From: Amoebidium appalachense
Taxonomy: Eukaryota > Ichthyosporea
DNA length: 64,000 bases
Direction: 5' to 3'
Assembly (NCBI GenBank): GCA_963693365.1
Contig: CAVNZM010000012.1
Location: 4,774,001-4,838,000 of the forward strand
The notes beneath the pieces are model-generated. The model was given only the letters and a program-made list of their open reading frames with translations, was not told the DNA's origin and did not search any database. How positions within the stretch are numbered: position 1 is the stretch's first letter; every line of letters starts with the position of its first letter. The position numbers and the translations under genes were made by a program. Of the stretch, positions 7,968-18,676 are shown one piece after another.

Positions 7968-10767
7968 GTGTCCACCATGTCTCCCAACGTGCAGCAGCCT
8001 CATGGGCACGCTGATGACTTGGACTCTGAGACGAGTAGGGTTTGGCCCCTGGGCAGGTACACTGTCAAGTACCAGTACCCGGAAGACGTGCATTCAGGCA
8101 AGTGGCGGGAGACCACCGTTGGGTACTTTGGGACTCCCAAACTTTCACTACTCCGACATAGCTACAAGGCGTTGGTCAGGGGTGGGGTTGAGGCATTTTT
8201 CAAGAAGGCCCACACATATCTGGACCCCAACCAGCCACTGGAGCGGTGGGGTGGTCGGTTGCCGGAGGTGGTGAAGGTAGACGTAGCCTACCACCCTGGC
8301 TATGAGCACTTTGAGGACAAGTACGGTAGCACGTACGTGTGGAACAGACCTAAGGCACCTCCGCCCCCCTTGCCCGACGTGGCCCCCCTGCCGACCCCAC
8401 CCCTCCCCCCACCTGTCCCGGCCACACCCCCGGGCCGGGCTCCGGCCATACCGTACCCCCCACCTCCCAAGCCACCTCCACCGCCCAAAACCCCTGCCCC
8501 AAACGCACCACGCCGCCGGCCCCATAACGAGCCCGCACCCTCCTTCGGGCCCCTGGCGCCCCATGTGGCCGGCCCCACCATGCCCACCCCGCCAGAGTCC
8601 CTGAAATGGGAGGTGCCTCCCCCGCCCCGTGTCCCTGTGGCCTTCCCCCCAGAGCTTGACCCACAGACCCCCACGGCACCCCACCTGCCGGCCAAGCCCA
8701 TCTGTCCACCCATACCCTTTCCCCCCTCGACGGGCCGGCCCCTCCCGACGTCCAAGCCAGACCGGTCGAGGCTGCTGCCCGGCAAAGGGAAAGGCACCGG
8801 TCTGCCGGTGACACGGACCAGCACAACCCGTCCTGGGTCACTGCCCGGGCCGGTGGCCGTGGCAAGCCAGCACATCGACGTTGTGGAGCCTGCGGTAGCC
8901 CACGGACCCACCGTAGCCCCGGTACAACCTCTACACACGCCTCCCGATGACGACGACGACGACGATGAGCCAACGCCCAGTGCCTGGCCACGTCCACGGC
9001 CGGTTACCCTGGCCGGCAACGACCCCAACCGCCCCTCCCCACTCCATGTGGGGGTCTTGGCACCCCATATGACCGGTCCCACCATGCCCACCCCGCCAGA
9101 GTCCTTGTATTGGAAGGCACCCAAAGAACCGGCCACCCCCGTGCCCTTCCCCCCGGAGCTCAACCCACAGACCCCCATGGCCCCCCACCTGCCGGCCAAG
9201 CCGGACGGATCACCCATACCCTTCCCGCCGCCGACGGTTCAACCCCCGCCACAGTCGCCCGCCAAAGGGAACGGTACCGGCCTGCCCATGGGTCGTAACG
9301 GGCCACGGCGGAGGCCGACTGCCCCGGCCATACCCTTCCCCCCACCACTACAACCGGCACCAACGCCATACCCCCAGTCTCCTGCCTACCGTGGACCCGA
9401 CCCGCCGGCCATGATACCCCCACGGCCGCCAAAGTCTGGCGGGTGGCCGTTGCAAATTTGGGCCGAAGCCTTCCCCCTCGTGCCTGCGCCCCCAACGCCC
9501 GAGTCCCAGGCCCACCCCACAGTCACACCTACACCGACACCCACCAACGAGCTGGATGTCTGGAAAATGAAACTACCCTTGTCCAACGTCACGCTCTTGG
9601 ACGTCGCAAACGCTCTGGCACCAGCCAATTACGAGTTCCAGGAGCCCATGTGGGACTTTGAGAAAGAGTTGTTGGACAAACACCCCGAGTATTATCAAGC
9701 TCTGCAGGGTTTCGCCCCGTACCAAGCCATCAAATTCGTAGCTTGGGGACTCAAGAAGGAAGAGCCCAAGGCCTCGAGGCAGGCCCTGTATGAGTACCGT
9801 GTGCGAGGGGGGAAGCTTTCGACCCTGCCCCTCGGTATTGACGGCCCCACCACCACCACGCCCACCCCCAGCCCCAGCCCCAGCCCCAGCCCCACCCCAG
9901 CAGCCATCGGCTATGACGGTGACGTGACGACGTACCCAAGCACCAAGAGGGCGGTCTCGCAAACAGGGGGTGCTGCCGCCGTGTGGAGACCCCCCCACGT
10001 CCCCCGCCCGACCCGACGAGGAGGGGGTGCTGAGTCCCATTTGGCAGGGGGTTGCGGGAACACCTTGACATGCTCGGGCGGGAGAGCCCGGAGGAGTTCA
10101 CAAGGCGGGTGAGGGAGGACCAGACGGGGTGGGACCACCCTGCCGTGGCCTCCTACGTGAGGGGGGTGTTCATGGGGGCAGCACGCCAGCTTCTGGGCAA
10201 CGTGGTAAGGGGCCACCATGGTGACGGTGGCCAGCCGGCTATTGCTGACGGCGGTGTTGGTGGCGGTGGCCCGAACCTGCAAGAGACCGTGTTGGGGAAC
10301 CGTGACACCCTCGGAGAACTCCAGAAGGTAGCAAAGGGGGTAGCTCTGCACATGCTGAAGGTTGCTACCAAAGGTCACACAACACTGGCGTACCACGCCT
10401 ACCGTACACGCCAACAGCCACGGCTACTGCTCACCCCGCCCCCACAGGCACCCCCACGTGGCCACATGGTCCGAGCTTCCCCGTGCCCACCCCCACCGGT
10501 GCCCCTTCACCCACAGCCACCCCTGGGCTGGCAGCGGCCGTGCACCATCATGCCAACTACGGGAGGGGGGACATGCCCATGCACCCACACCACCCGCACG
10601 TGCGTGCACACGTGCACAGGCCAGGGGTTGTGCCGGCCAGCCATGCCGCCGGGTATGTCGAGGGTGGCCCGGTCCCTAAGTCTGCCCGTGGGGTGTACCG
10701 CACCAAGACAGCCAGCAAGGAGAAGAAGAAGAACACGGCCAAGAGGAAGAAGGGTGCCGGCAAATAA
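7968..10767 (+). CDS. large proline-rich virion-like protein with frameshifts
   Basis: Opens at ATG 7968, or 7977 (CCACCATGT). The first 125 residues form a compact domain. Then come about 400 residues of Pro-rich sequence containing a duplicated block (8539-8750 and 9047-9250), an Asp run, and a second compact domain (about 9550-9830). The given frame ends at 10112. Coding character continues in other frames after C7 at 9992-9998, after G5 at 10047-10051, and again near 10370-10385. It ends at 10767 in a Lys-rich tail (KEKKK, KRKK). I read this as one gene of about 930 codons with three indels; separate genes are the alternative. The basic tail suggests DNA contact and the P-rich part a flexible spacer. 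Family unknown. Confidence 0.5.
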
Positions 10768-10798
10768 TCTACGTCATTAGGCAGCAGCGGCGGCAGAC

Positions 10799-11020
10799 AT
10801 GGCACACAGCACCGAGCACATGCGCATGCACGCTTTGCCCCACACGCTGGCACCCCTCCCCGTACCCCTACCCTACCGCGCCCGACCCGCACCACAGACC
10901 CGCCCGTTCTACGGCCCGGGCAACGTCGTCGAGGGGCCAGGGGGGACCATGAGGCCCAGACCCCCCACCTACACACCGTGGCCCGTGGCCGCCGACCAGA
11001 GCTCCTTCCAAAACTTTTAA
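10799..11020 (+). CDS. small Pro/Arg-rich protein
   Basis: 73 residues (GACATGGC start), rich in Pro, Arg and His, ending in SSFQNF. No domain is recognisable. It stands 31 bp after the inferred end of the proline-rich protein and on the same strand as the morphogenesis cluster, so a small virion component is likely. Not recognised. Confidence 0.4.
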   Translation: MAHSTEHMRMHALPHTLAPLPVPLPYRARPAPQTRPFYGPGNVVEGPGGTMRPRPPTYTPWPVAADQSSFQNF

Positions 11021-11059
11021 ATATTGTGTGTGCTAGTGTAAACAGCCTGCAGCACCATC

Positions 11060-11251
11060 ATGGAGCTCAACCCCGGCGGGCCCCCCACACGCAAGAGGCC
11101 GTTTATCTTCCCGGAACAGAACAACAACCTGAATGTCATGGACGTGTCCACCATACGGGACTTTCGGCAACGTCCCCTGGCCTACACCGTAAAACTGTCC
11201 GGCGTCAACGCCAACAGACCCATTCGTACGGCACCTGTGGTGTTCAAATAA
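11060..11251 (+). CDS. small basic virion-like protein
   Basis: 63 residues from ATG 11060 (ATCATGG). It starts with a Pro/Lys/Arg patch (PPTRKRPF) and then has alternating hydrophobic/polar strand-like sequence. The stop codon overlaps an AATAAA signal (11246-11251). A CTAGTGTAAAC element stands 25-35 bp upstream; similar ACTAGTAAAC sequence precedes fibre gene A. Last rightward gene of the morphogenesis cluster. Not recognised. Confidence 0.45.
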   Translation: MELNPGGPPTRKRPFIFPEQNNNLNVMDVSTIRDFRQRPLAYTVKLSGVNANRPIRTAPVVFK

Positions 11252-11383
11252 ACCTGGGCGGGTCGACGGTAGTGTGGGCACGTGCTGGCACACCCCCACT
11301 ACCACCCCACGCCTGCCACAACCCCATTCTATTGTGCACAGTGTTGTCTCGAAATGCAGAGCAGGTAGCACCTGGCTACCCGC
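11252..11383. other. convergent intergenic spacer
   Basis: Separates the rightward morphogenesis cluster from the leftward transcription and replication genes. It follows an AATAAA signal. No further structure seen. Confidence 0.5.
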
Positions 11384-12269
11384 CTACAGGCAGAACATGT
11401 TATGTTCCACTAGCATGTGGTAGTTTTTAAGGTCCCTCTCCAGCCGTGCCCACACCCTATCGCTCTTTACTCTAGTCACTTTGCTTTTGACCGTGGGCAC
11501 CAGCCTGGCTATTACTCCCGCGTCCATACCACGCACTAACCCTACCATTTTCACCAACAGGAAGGGGTACCCCACAAAGTTCTTCCGTGTGTCCTCCTTG
11601 TGTCTCCGGTGCCACGACAAGCAAAACTTAAACATGCCCGTCAAGACCTCCAACTGCTCGCACGTAAACCTGGGGAGGGGGTGCCCGTACAACCTGTTAA
11701 GTATGTAAGGTACGCGTGTGTAGTGTTGGGTGAGTTTGTTCTGTCTCAGCACCCTCCTTGCCTGGTCGGCGTTCTCTATGCCTTCCACGCCCCTGAATGC
11801 TGCCACCACCCCCTCCTGCATGTCACCCATACTCGCATTCAGGCCCTGCACCGACTGCAGCAGCTGCTTGAAGTGGTTAATGTGTCTGTATGGCTGTGAC
11901 CTCTTTCTGTCCCAGAAGGCCGTGCACCCCTCATACGTCTTCCTCCCCTCCCCGTCGCTGCCCTCCCACCCCCTCCCGTCGTACACCCAGTCCTCCTCCT
12001 CCTCCTCCTCCCCCTCCCCCCTCCCCCCTCCCTCCCCCCTCCTCGTACACGTACTCCTGGTCCCCTCCGTCGTGCTCGTATTCGTCGTGTTCCCCCGTGC
12101 ACGTCTCCCTCTCCTTGCAGTATGCCCACCAGCACCCTTGTGCCTGTGGCCGTGGCCGTGGCTGTGTGGTGGTGTTGCAGTACATGTCGTAGAGGAAGGG
12201 GCACAGGTCTAGCAGCTTCTCAGGGTCCGTGGTGTTGGCCACCATACTTAGCAACGTGTCTTCGTCCAT
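11384..12269 (-). CDS. VLTF3-like late transcription factor (one frameshift)
   Basis: The C-terminal 200 residues (11384-11986) follow the pattern of poxvirus A2L/VLTF3-like proteins of large DNA viruses: a Y-R-x-x-NHF start, QG, then a HYTRVPYILNRLYG-type block, a PRFT...L..MF segment and RKNFVGYPFLLVKMVGL. In those viruses the factor drives late (virion gene) transcription with the viral or host RNA polymerase. The N-terminus (start ATG ending 12269) is in another frame; the switch falls within the Gly/Glu-rich low-complexity run at 11995-12050, so a short indel is likely. The N-terminus carries an acidic helix with LCPFLYDMYC; the linker is Asp/Glu/Gly-rich. A typical zinc ribbon is not clear, though Cys pairs are present. 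Finding this family beside a protein-primed polymerase is unusual. Confidence 0.65.
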
Positions 12270-12282
12270 TTTTTTCCGTGTC

Positions 12283-12320
<38 letters not shown>
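12283..12320. repeat. (GT)n microsatellite
   Basis: About 18 GT units just upstream of the VLTF3-like start codon. Such tracts are otherwise typical of the host part of the window and rare in the viral block. Confidence 0.9.
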
Positions 12321-12322
<2 letters not shown>

Positions 12323-12745
12323 CGGCCGAAGTTCACCTAATTCGTGATGTTGACTGTTTTTGTGTTGGAAAAAAGTGACGTGTCTGTGCACACGTGTGTG
12401 CCTTTTATATGTGCTGGTGCATGCTCTTTTTGGCAAGCCTCCCGCCCTTGTACACGTGTATGGTTCCGGTGTTGGTGTTGCTTTTCCCGAAGGACACATT
12501 GGACATGCTTGGTTTTGCATTAAGCTCTGAATTTATTGGCTGCCTCCCCTCGTGCATACGGTGCACGTGGTGTATGCCTAAAAACACCATCTTTTTCCTC
12601 TTCTGCCGGTGACCCCCCTGCCCGTGCACTCTGCACCCCATTTTTCTTTCTTCTAATGCTAAGTTAACAAACACACCACATAATTTTTCACTGCTAGACT
12701 ACCTCCTAACTGACCCCCCTCCCTCCCCCCTACCCCTCCCCCCAC
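12321..12745. other. intergenic region between VLTF3-like and polymerase genes
   Basis: Less GC-rich than its surroundings, with T-rich runs. Apart from one possible small leftward frame (12405-12674) and C-rich sequence just beyond the polymerase stop (12715-12745), I see no clear element. Confidence 0.4.
12405..12674 (-). CDS. possible small basic protein
   Basis: 89 codons on the strand of the flanking VLTF3-like and polymerase genes. The product is strongly basic (KRKK, HVHRMH, GGRLAKK) with a Ser/Asn/Thr-rich middle; a second start lies near 12590. It fits the gap between its neighbours. Base composition is less GC-rich than the confident viral genes and there is no family match, so it may be chance. 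Confidence 0.3.
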   Translation of the reverse strand: MFVNLALEERKMGCRVHGQGGHRQKRKKMVFLGIHHVHRMHEGRQPINSELNAKPSMSNVSFGKSNTNTGTIHVYKGGRLAKKSMHQHI

Positions 12746-15700
12746 TCAAAACTGCAGGTTCCCCTCCGGTGCCGCCCACCCGATGGGATAGCTGCGTACA
12801 CTGCCGTCTGCTGCCTCGAACACCCCCCTCTTGTCGAACGCCCCCGACTGTGTCTTACGCTGGTCCTTGCTGGCCAGGTGGTAGTTGTGGGGGACCCCGG
12901 GCACGGGCTCCCGCAGCAGCCGGTGGTTGGTGACGCTCACACTCGGCAGCTCGCCGTGCACCAGCATGCGCAGGCTGGGGAGGTTCACCATGTCGGTCGC
13001 CCGGCGGGACAGGGTGATGCCCTTGACCTTCACGTCGGTCTTGCCGTCCTGGGTGCGGTAGGCATACGTCTTGGGGGCCACCCCCACAAACTCGACGATG
13101 GGTGTCGACGTCTCGTTCTTCCAGTTGCCCAGCAAGTCCCCGTTGGTGGAGTCGATGTTGTGGCTGAGGTGGGGCACCCTGCTGTCGTAGTGGTAGACGA
13201 TGGAGTCGGTGTCCATGTACACCACCTGCTGGGGGGAGAGGGACCGGAGGGCCCCGTAGAGGTGCAGCCGGGCATGGGCCGTCACGAACGTGCCGATGGC
13301 AATGTTGGCGTAGGAGGGGGGTGGGGCCGTCTCCTTCTTGGGCCGGTACTTGATGGCCACCCTCTGCTCGCCGATGGGGTCGACGCCGAGCACCAGCAGG
13401 TTGGGGTTCGTCACCAGCAGCCTCAGCCTGTCGACGTCGTCGACAAACTCGATGGTGTCCAGCCCTGCCCTCTGCACCAGCTTGCCCCAGAGGCTGTTCA
13501 GGAACAGCTTGCTGATGGTACGCAGGGCCGGGTTGGGCTCGAACTCGTGGGCGGCCACCGTGATGCCGTAGTGTTCCTTGAACAGGTGCACGAGGGCGGG
13601 GATGTCGGCCGGATCTACGGTGGTGCTGGTGAGCTTCACCTTCAGGAACGTCTGCACGTACTTCCGGAAGAGGTTCTTGGTGCGTTTCTTGAAGTGCACC
13701 ACGTCGTACACGTCGAGGATGGTGTACCCATCACGCACGGCCACCTTCAGCTCCTCCGTCGTCCACGTGCCCACCAGTGCCCTCTCCTCGTCCGTGTGTG
13801 TGCACAGTGTGTGCTCACGTACCCTGGGGTTGCCGTCCTCGTCCATGCAGGTGGCCCGGGCCTCCTCCTTGCTGCTGCAGGCCCGGCACAGCACAAAGCC
13901 CAGCTTGTCGTACCCCTGGGCACCCGTCATACGCACAGGCAGCACGGGGATGAACAGGTCCTTGGGGGGGAGCACCCTCACACGTGCAACACCAAAGTAC
14001 CCCTTGGTCCTGGCCTGGGGGGAGCCGGGGGTCATACGGCACGTCTTGTCGAGCCTCTCCTTCAGCACCTGGGCATCCGTGACGATGGCCGTGGGGTGGT
14101 CCTCCGTCTTGATGGGTAGTGACGTGAACCACTGTGACTTGCCCACCGGCATGTACTTGTCAATCATCACGTACGGGTAGAGGGAGGTGACGTCGACGTA
14201 CTTGAGCCCGGCCTCCGGCCAGTCCTCCTCCTTGACCTCGATGTGACGGGTGATGACCTCCGTACGGCCACCAAAGAAGGCATCACGGAACTGCACCGGG
14301 CCCGTGGGCACGGGGGCCACCCTGCCGGTGCCCTCCCTCCGTGCCGCCTGTGCTGCAAGGGCAGCCTTGACCTCGGGGCTCTGCCTCAGCCTGTCCCACC
14401 TGCACTCCCACATGCTCTGCACCTTGTGCCCCTGGGCACGGATGTACCTCTCGTGGGCCATGGTGCTGTCGTAGGCCTCCCTGGCCGGCCTCTTCACCAC
14501 CCTCATCGTCAGATCCTCGTGCCTGTTGCAGTCGGGGCACCCATGGAACACACACCCGTGGAAGAAGTAGTGGGTGCACGTGCCGTCGTCGTGGGTGGCC
14601 TTGGCATCGGCCGTGGCCCTGCCGTGGGGGTCGTACCCGGTGGCCACGTGCCTTGCCACGTCGTCTGGCCCCACCCCCAGGCCGTGGGTGACGTAGTCGA
14701 TGTACTCCTGCTCCTTCTTGCTGCTGTTCACGTTGCCCATGGTCTGGTCACGCATCACGGCCACGTCCTTGGGCATGGCCTGCGTGAATCCAGAAGTGCA
14801 TGGCGAGGGAAGCAAGGGTGACGCACGTGAAGGGGTCGATGCCCGTCAGCTCGATGAGTTTTGACATGAAGGCCTTGACCACCTGCTGCAGCAGCACCAC
14901 ATCCTTGACACAGTAGTCCTCGCACTGCTGGGCAATGTCGTAGCACGTGCCCGCCGGTGCCTGCCCCTGCAGCCGTGCCTGCTCCTCCCGCCACCACTGC
15001 ATGAAGGCAGCATGCTGCTTGGGCTTCATGTCCTGGGCCCCAAAGTCCTCGGGTCCGGGGAAGGGGATGTGGCCGGCCTTGAAGTTGGCAAAGGTGGCTG
15101 CACGGTGGGGGAAGTGGCCCTTCGTCTCCTGGCACCCCATGGCCTTGCCGGCGTCCGACAGCGACATGGTGAGGAAGTTGAGGGTGTCCACGAACGTCAG
15201 CTCCACCACCGTCGTGCGGCTGCCGTCACCCCTCTGCCCCCCGTGCCTCCTCTTCCGGCCGGTGCCTGCTGCTGCTGCTGCTGCTGCCTGCTGCTGCACA
15301 TCACCATGGCCATCACCATGACCATCACCATGGCCATTGCCATCGTGGCCATGGCCATGGCCATCGGCACCATCACCATCACCATCACCATCCACCGGCA
15401 TGGGCACGGGGGCTGCTGGTGCACCGGCATTCTTGACGTAGTGGCGTATACGGCAGGACTTGATCTTGCTGTTGGCCATGATGGGCACATACACGTAGTC
15501 CTGGCTGCCCACCACCCTCTTGGTCACAAAGTGGAAGTCAAAGCCACTGCCGTTGTGGCAGTACACCCGGCCGCCGGCATGGGCAGGGGTGTCGAACAGC
15601 CATGCCACCACCTTGTCAATCACGTGGTGGTGGTCCTCCATCAGCACATCCCACCCGTTCTTGCCGTCGGCAGAGTCCTCCGGCCAGAAGATGATGGGGG

Positions 15701-17224
15701 TTGAGGGCTGGCCGTCCATTGGCTCGACGTACATGGCCACTGCATGGTACACGATGTGGATGAAGTGGGGGTTTTCGGCCGTGTGGTCGGGGGCGGGCAC
15801 GGGCATGGTCTCGAAGTCCAGCACAATGTCCCTGATGGGCTGCCGGGTCTGCTTCCACGGCCCCCTGCTGCCATCGTCGTCGGGCACGTGCCGTTTGCAC
15901 ACGTGTGCACCCACCCTGCCGTCGGCACCATCCACCCTGGCCCTCTGCCGTGCAGGTGACCCCTCCCCCCCTCCCCCTCCCCCTCCTCCCCCTCCTCCCC
16001 CTGCCCATGCTCGTTGGAGTAGCACGCCACCCTGTCGCACGCCGTGCCGTCTGCATCCGTGTGCGTGCACATGTACACACGTCGCTGGTCACGCTTGCTG
16101 CGTATGAGGCACGTGTGGTTGCCGGGCATGTACCCCCCACAGCCCTTGCAGTCGTAGTCGGTGCACAGGTGCTGTGTCCACGTGTCGTCCTTCTTCTTGC
16201 CCCCGTGCTCACCCCCATCATCCCCCTCCCCCTCAGACATCTGCATGAGGTCAACGGCATCGCCATCATCATCATCGTCCGACGAGTCGGCAAGGCTGGG
16301 TGGGGGGCCTGAGTCGGCATTCTCGGCATCCGAGTCCTCCTCCGTGTCCGTGCCCCAGGCCCAGTCCTCCCCCTCGTCGTTGGCGCCGGCATCTGCACCT
16401 GCATCGTACCCCCCTTGCTCCTGGGCGGTGTGCAGCCGACGTAGCCGGCACACGCTGGCGTACTTGAACTTGTAGAGGAACCGGCCGGCAGGGTTGCCCG
16501 ACACACACACCCGGCGGGCACCATCCCCAGCATCCATCACCCTGTACCCCTGCAGGCCGTGGGTGCACGTGTCCAGCCGGCACCAGAACACGTTGTCGCA
16601 GAAGGATTGACGACCTCGGTCGCCGGCCCGTGCCCCTGAGCCCTTGAGCTTGGTGCTGTGGTTGGCCATGCACTTGGCCGACGGGAAGAGGCCACAGCAG
16701 TCGTCACAACGGTAAGGCCATGCCTCCTCCCCTGCCCGTGCAAGCTGCAGACGGCGCTCGGGGGTCCACACACAGGCGTTGGCCTGGTCGTTGAGGTCCC
16801 CCTTTGACCCACAGTTCTCACACCGGTTCACACAACGGTGCACCCCCATGTTCTTGGCTTGCACGGTCTGGTTGCAGTGGAAGCAGGTGCTGAGGCTCCG
16901 GCGTACCTCCCCAGTGTGGTTGCTGTGTCGTAGGCGCTCGATGGCCGTGCTGACACTGGAGGTGATGGCCGTGAAGTGGCCCAGCTTCTGGGAGTGGGTC
17001 ACGTACATGGTGCACAGCTTGGAGGGGGGCAGGGTCGTGCTCAGGTCCCCGTACCGGCGTAGCACCCTGCCCTTGCTGTCCATGTCCACCACCACCAGCC
17101 GCAGGCGGGTCACTGACTCGGGCCGCTCGGCAATGACCGTGTTGAGGGCATCCACGGCTGCACCCAGCTCATCCACCGTCAGGCCGTCCTCTGCAGGCAC
17201 GGGCTGGTCGTACTTGGCCCACAG
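12746..17224 (-). pseudogene. family B DNA polymerase, protein-primed type: C-terminal three quarters
   Basis: Reads leftward from the copia insertion at 17224. In order: a Cys/His-rich region (CFHC, CENC, CDDC near 16900-16690); an Asp/Ser-rich acidic stretch; exonuclease motif I, DFET (about 15810); motif II, N-G-S-G-F-D (about 15560); a His/Asp/Gly tract (15290-15400); motif III, Y-C-V-K-D (about 14905); polymerase motif A, D-V-T-SLYP (about 14180); motif B, K-x-x-x-NSLWGK (about 13500); and motif C, Y-M-D-TDS (about 13210). The SLYP and DTDS forms are those of protein-primed polymerases of polintons, adenoviruses and linear plasmids. Two frame switches occur, near the G-rich run at 15965-16005 and near 14785. 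Uninterrupted, the protein would have about 1,875 residues, longer than usual for the family. It copies the viral genome. Confidence 0.9.
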
Positions 17225-17440
17225 TGTAACTTAGAGGTTTCTCTGTGAGACTTCATTATTTGCTGACTTACATTGACTGGCCCACCGGGACCTTTATATA
17301 CTTGTGGTCTGGCTCACTGGAATGTTACTTACTATTCCCGATTGGTCTACCCGCCGCTATGGATCTAGTCGCTACCAATCAGAACACTCCAACAGAATCT
17401 TCTAGACTCCTCTAGATCTATCCTGATCTATCGTGAACCT

Positions 17441-18448
17441 TGTTGGAAGTAGAGTCCGCTGTGACTAGGCCCTCGTCGTGGCGCGCTTGGGCGCTGACCC
17501 GTTTTTTTACTGCTTTCAGTGTGTTAACTCCATGACTGAACTCCATGACTTAACTCCATGTCTGCACCTGGCAGAGACGTGGCTTATATACCCGTGGGGC
17601 AGCAGTCTGGAATGTAATCCGGATGCCAGGCGCTAATCGGATTGGTTACTTTCATTTAGAGATCTCTGGGACCAGTGAACCAATCGTTTGCAGTCAAAAC
17701 ACAATTGGCAACATTCCTCAACTATGCAGATGTGCATGTGGTGATCGAGTGTCAGCATGTGTCTATGTACACGGAACCAATTGTAAAGCTAACATACACA
17801 TATTGTGGAGTGAGCGTAAGTCTGCACTCCAACACCCCTACCCAATTGGAGAAGTGTACACACCACTAGAGAAGAGAGAGTGAGTGTGGCTGCTTGCAGG
17901 GTAGACCGGGGTGTGCATTCCACTGTGGTGCGTGCCCCGCCAATGAAGTGGAATACTTGACGTTGATGTCGCAGGCTGCTGCGGATGGAGTTTGTGGAAG
18001 CGAAAGTCTCTAATGAAGTTAGAGGCCGCGGTGTCGTGTCTGGGCCCATAACCCTGTTGGAAGTAGAGTCCGCTGTGACTAGGCCCTCGTCGTGGCGCGC
18101 TTGGGCGCTGACCCGTTTTTTTACTGCTTTCAGTGTGTTAACTCCATGACTGAACTCCATGACTTAACTCCATGTCTGCACCTGGCAGAGACGTGGCTTA
18201 TATACCCGTGGGGCAGCAGTCTGGAATGTAATCCGGATGCCAGGCGCTAATCGGATTGGTTACTTTCATTTAGAGATCTCTGGGACCAGTGAACCAATCG
18301 TTTGCAGTCAAAACACAATTGGCAACATTCCTCAACTATGCAGATGTGCATGTGGTGATCGAGTGTCAGCATGTGTCTATGTACACGGAACCAATTGTAA
18401 AGCTAACATACACATATTGTGGAGTGAGCGTAAGTCTGCACTCCAACA
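17441..18448 (-). mobile_element. TRIM (miniature LTR retrotransposon) nested in the copia LTR
   Basis: Two 394-bp LTRs (17441-17834 and 18055-18448), identical by eye, TG..CA ended, flank only 220 bp of internal sequence. Target duplication AACCT at 17436-17440 and 18449-18453; the intact right copia LTR has this site once. On the minus strand, GGTTATGGGCCCAG (18040-18053) sits one base from the 5' LTR and is a perfect initiator-tRNA-half primer site. A G-rich polypurine tract borders the other LTR (17835-17845). No coding capacity; the short open frames inside are LTR sequence. It must use another element's proteins, most likely a copia relative with the same primer site. Confidence 0.92.
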
Positions 18449-18676
18449 AACCTATCCACCAGTTTATCCCGAATATCTCGAATATTCCCGATCACTAGTG
18501 CTACGCTAACGCAGGGCATACCGGATGGCTATCCTGTTCGACACCCCCACTTGCACTGTGTTCTATCTATGTACCGCATGCAACCTAAACGTAAGATGCA
18601 ACTCTAAAACTATGCTACTATACTAACACATATAACACCTACTACACGAACATTAACACTACACTATTTGTAGTTC

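Noticed and set aside
6333-8093. 586-codon frame on the minus strand opposite the capsid gene
   Set aside because: Antisense shadow: the GC-rich third-position bias of the capsid gene keeps this frame open. The sense product has virion-like strand patterns and correct context.
8300-9217. Gly-rich minus-strand frame opposite the proline-rich gene
   Set aside because: Direct complement of Pro codons (CCN to NGG); no independent signal.
12878-14119. 413-codon plus-strand frame opposite the polymerase
   Set aside because: Antisense to polymerase motifs A, B and C; Val/Gly/His-rich composition typical of a shadow frame.
17623-18509. Two nearly identical 86-90-codon frames
   Set aside because: They lie within the two identical TRIM LTRs, so the repetition reflects the LTRs and not a gene pair.
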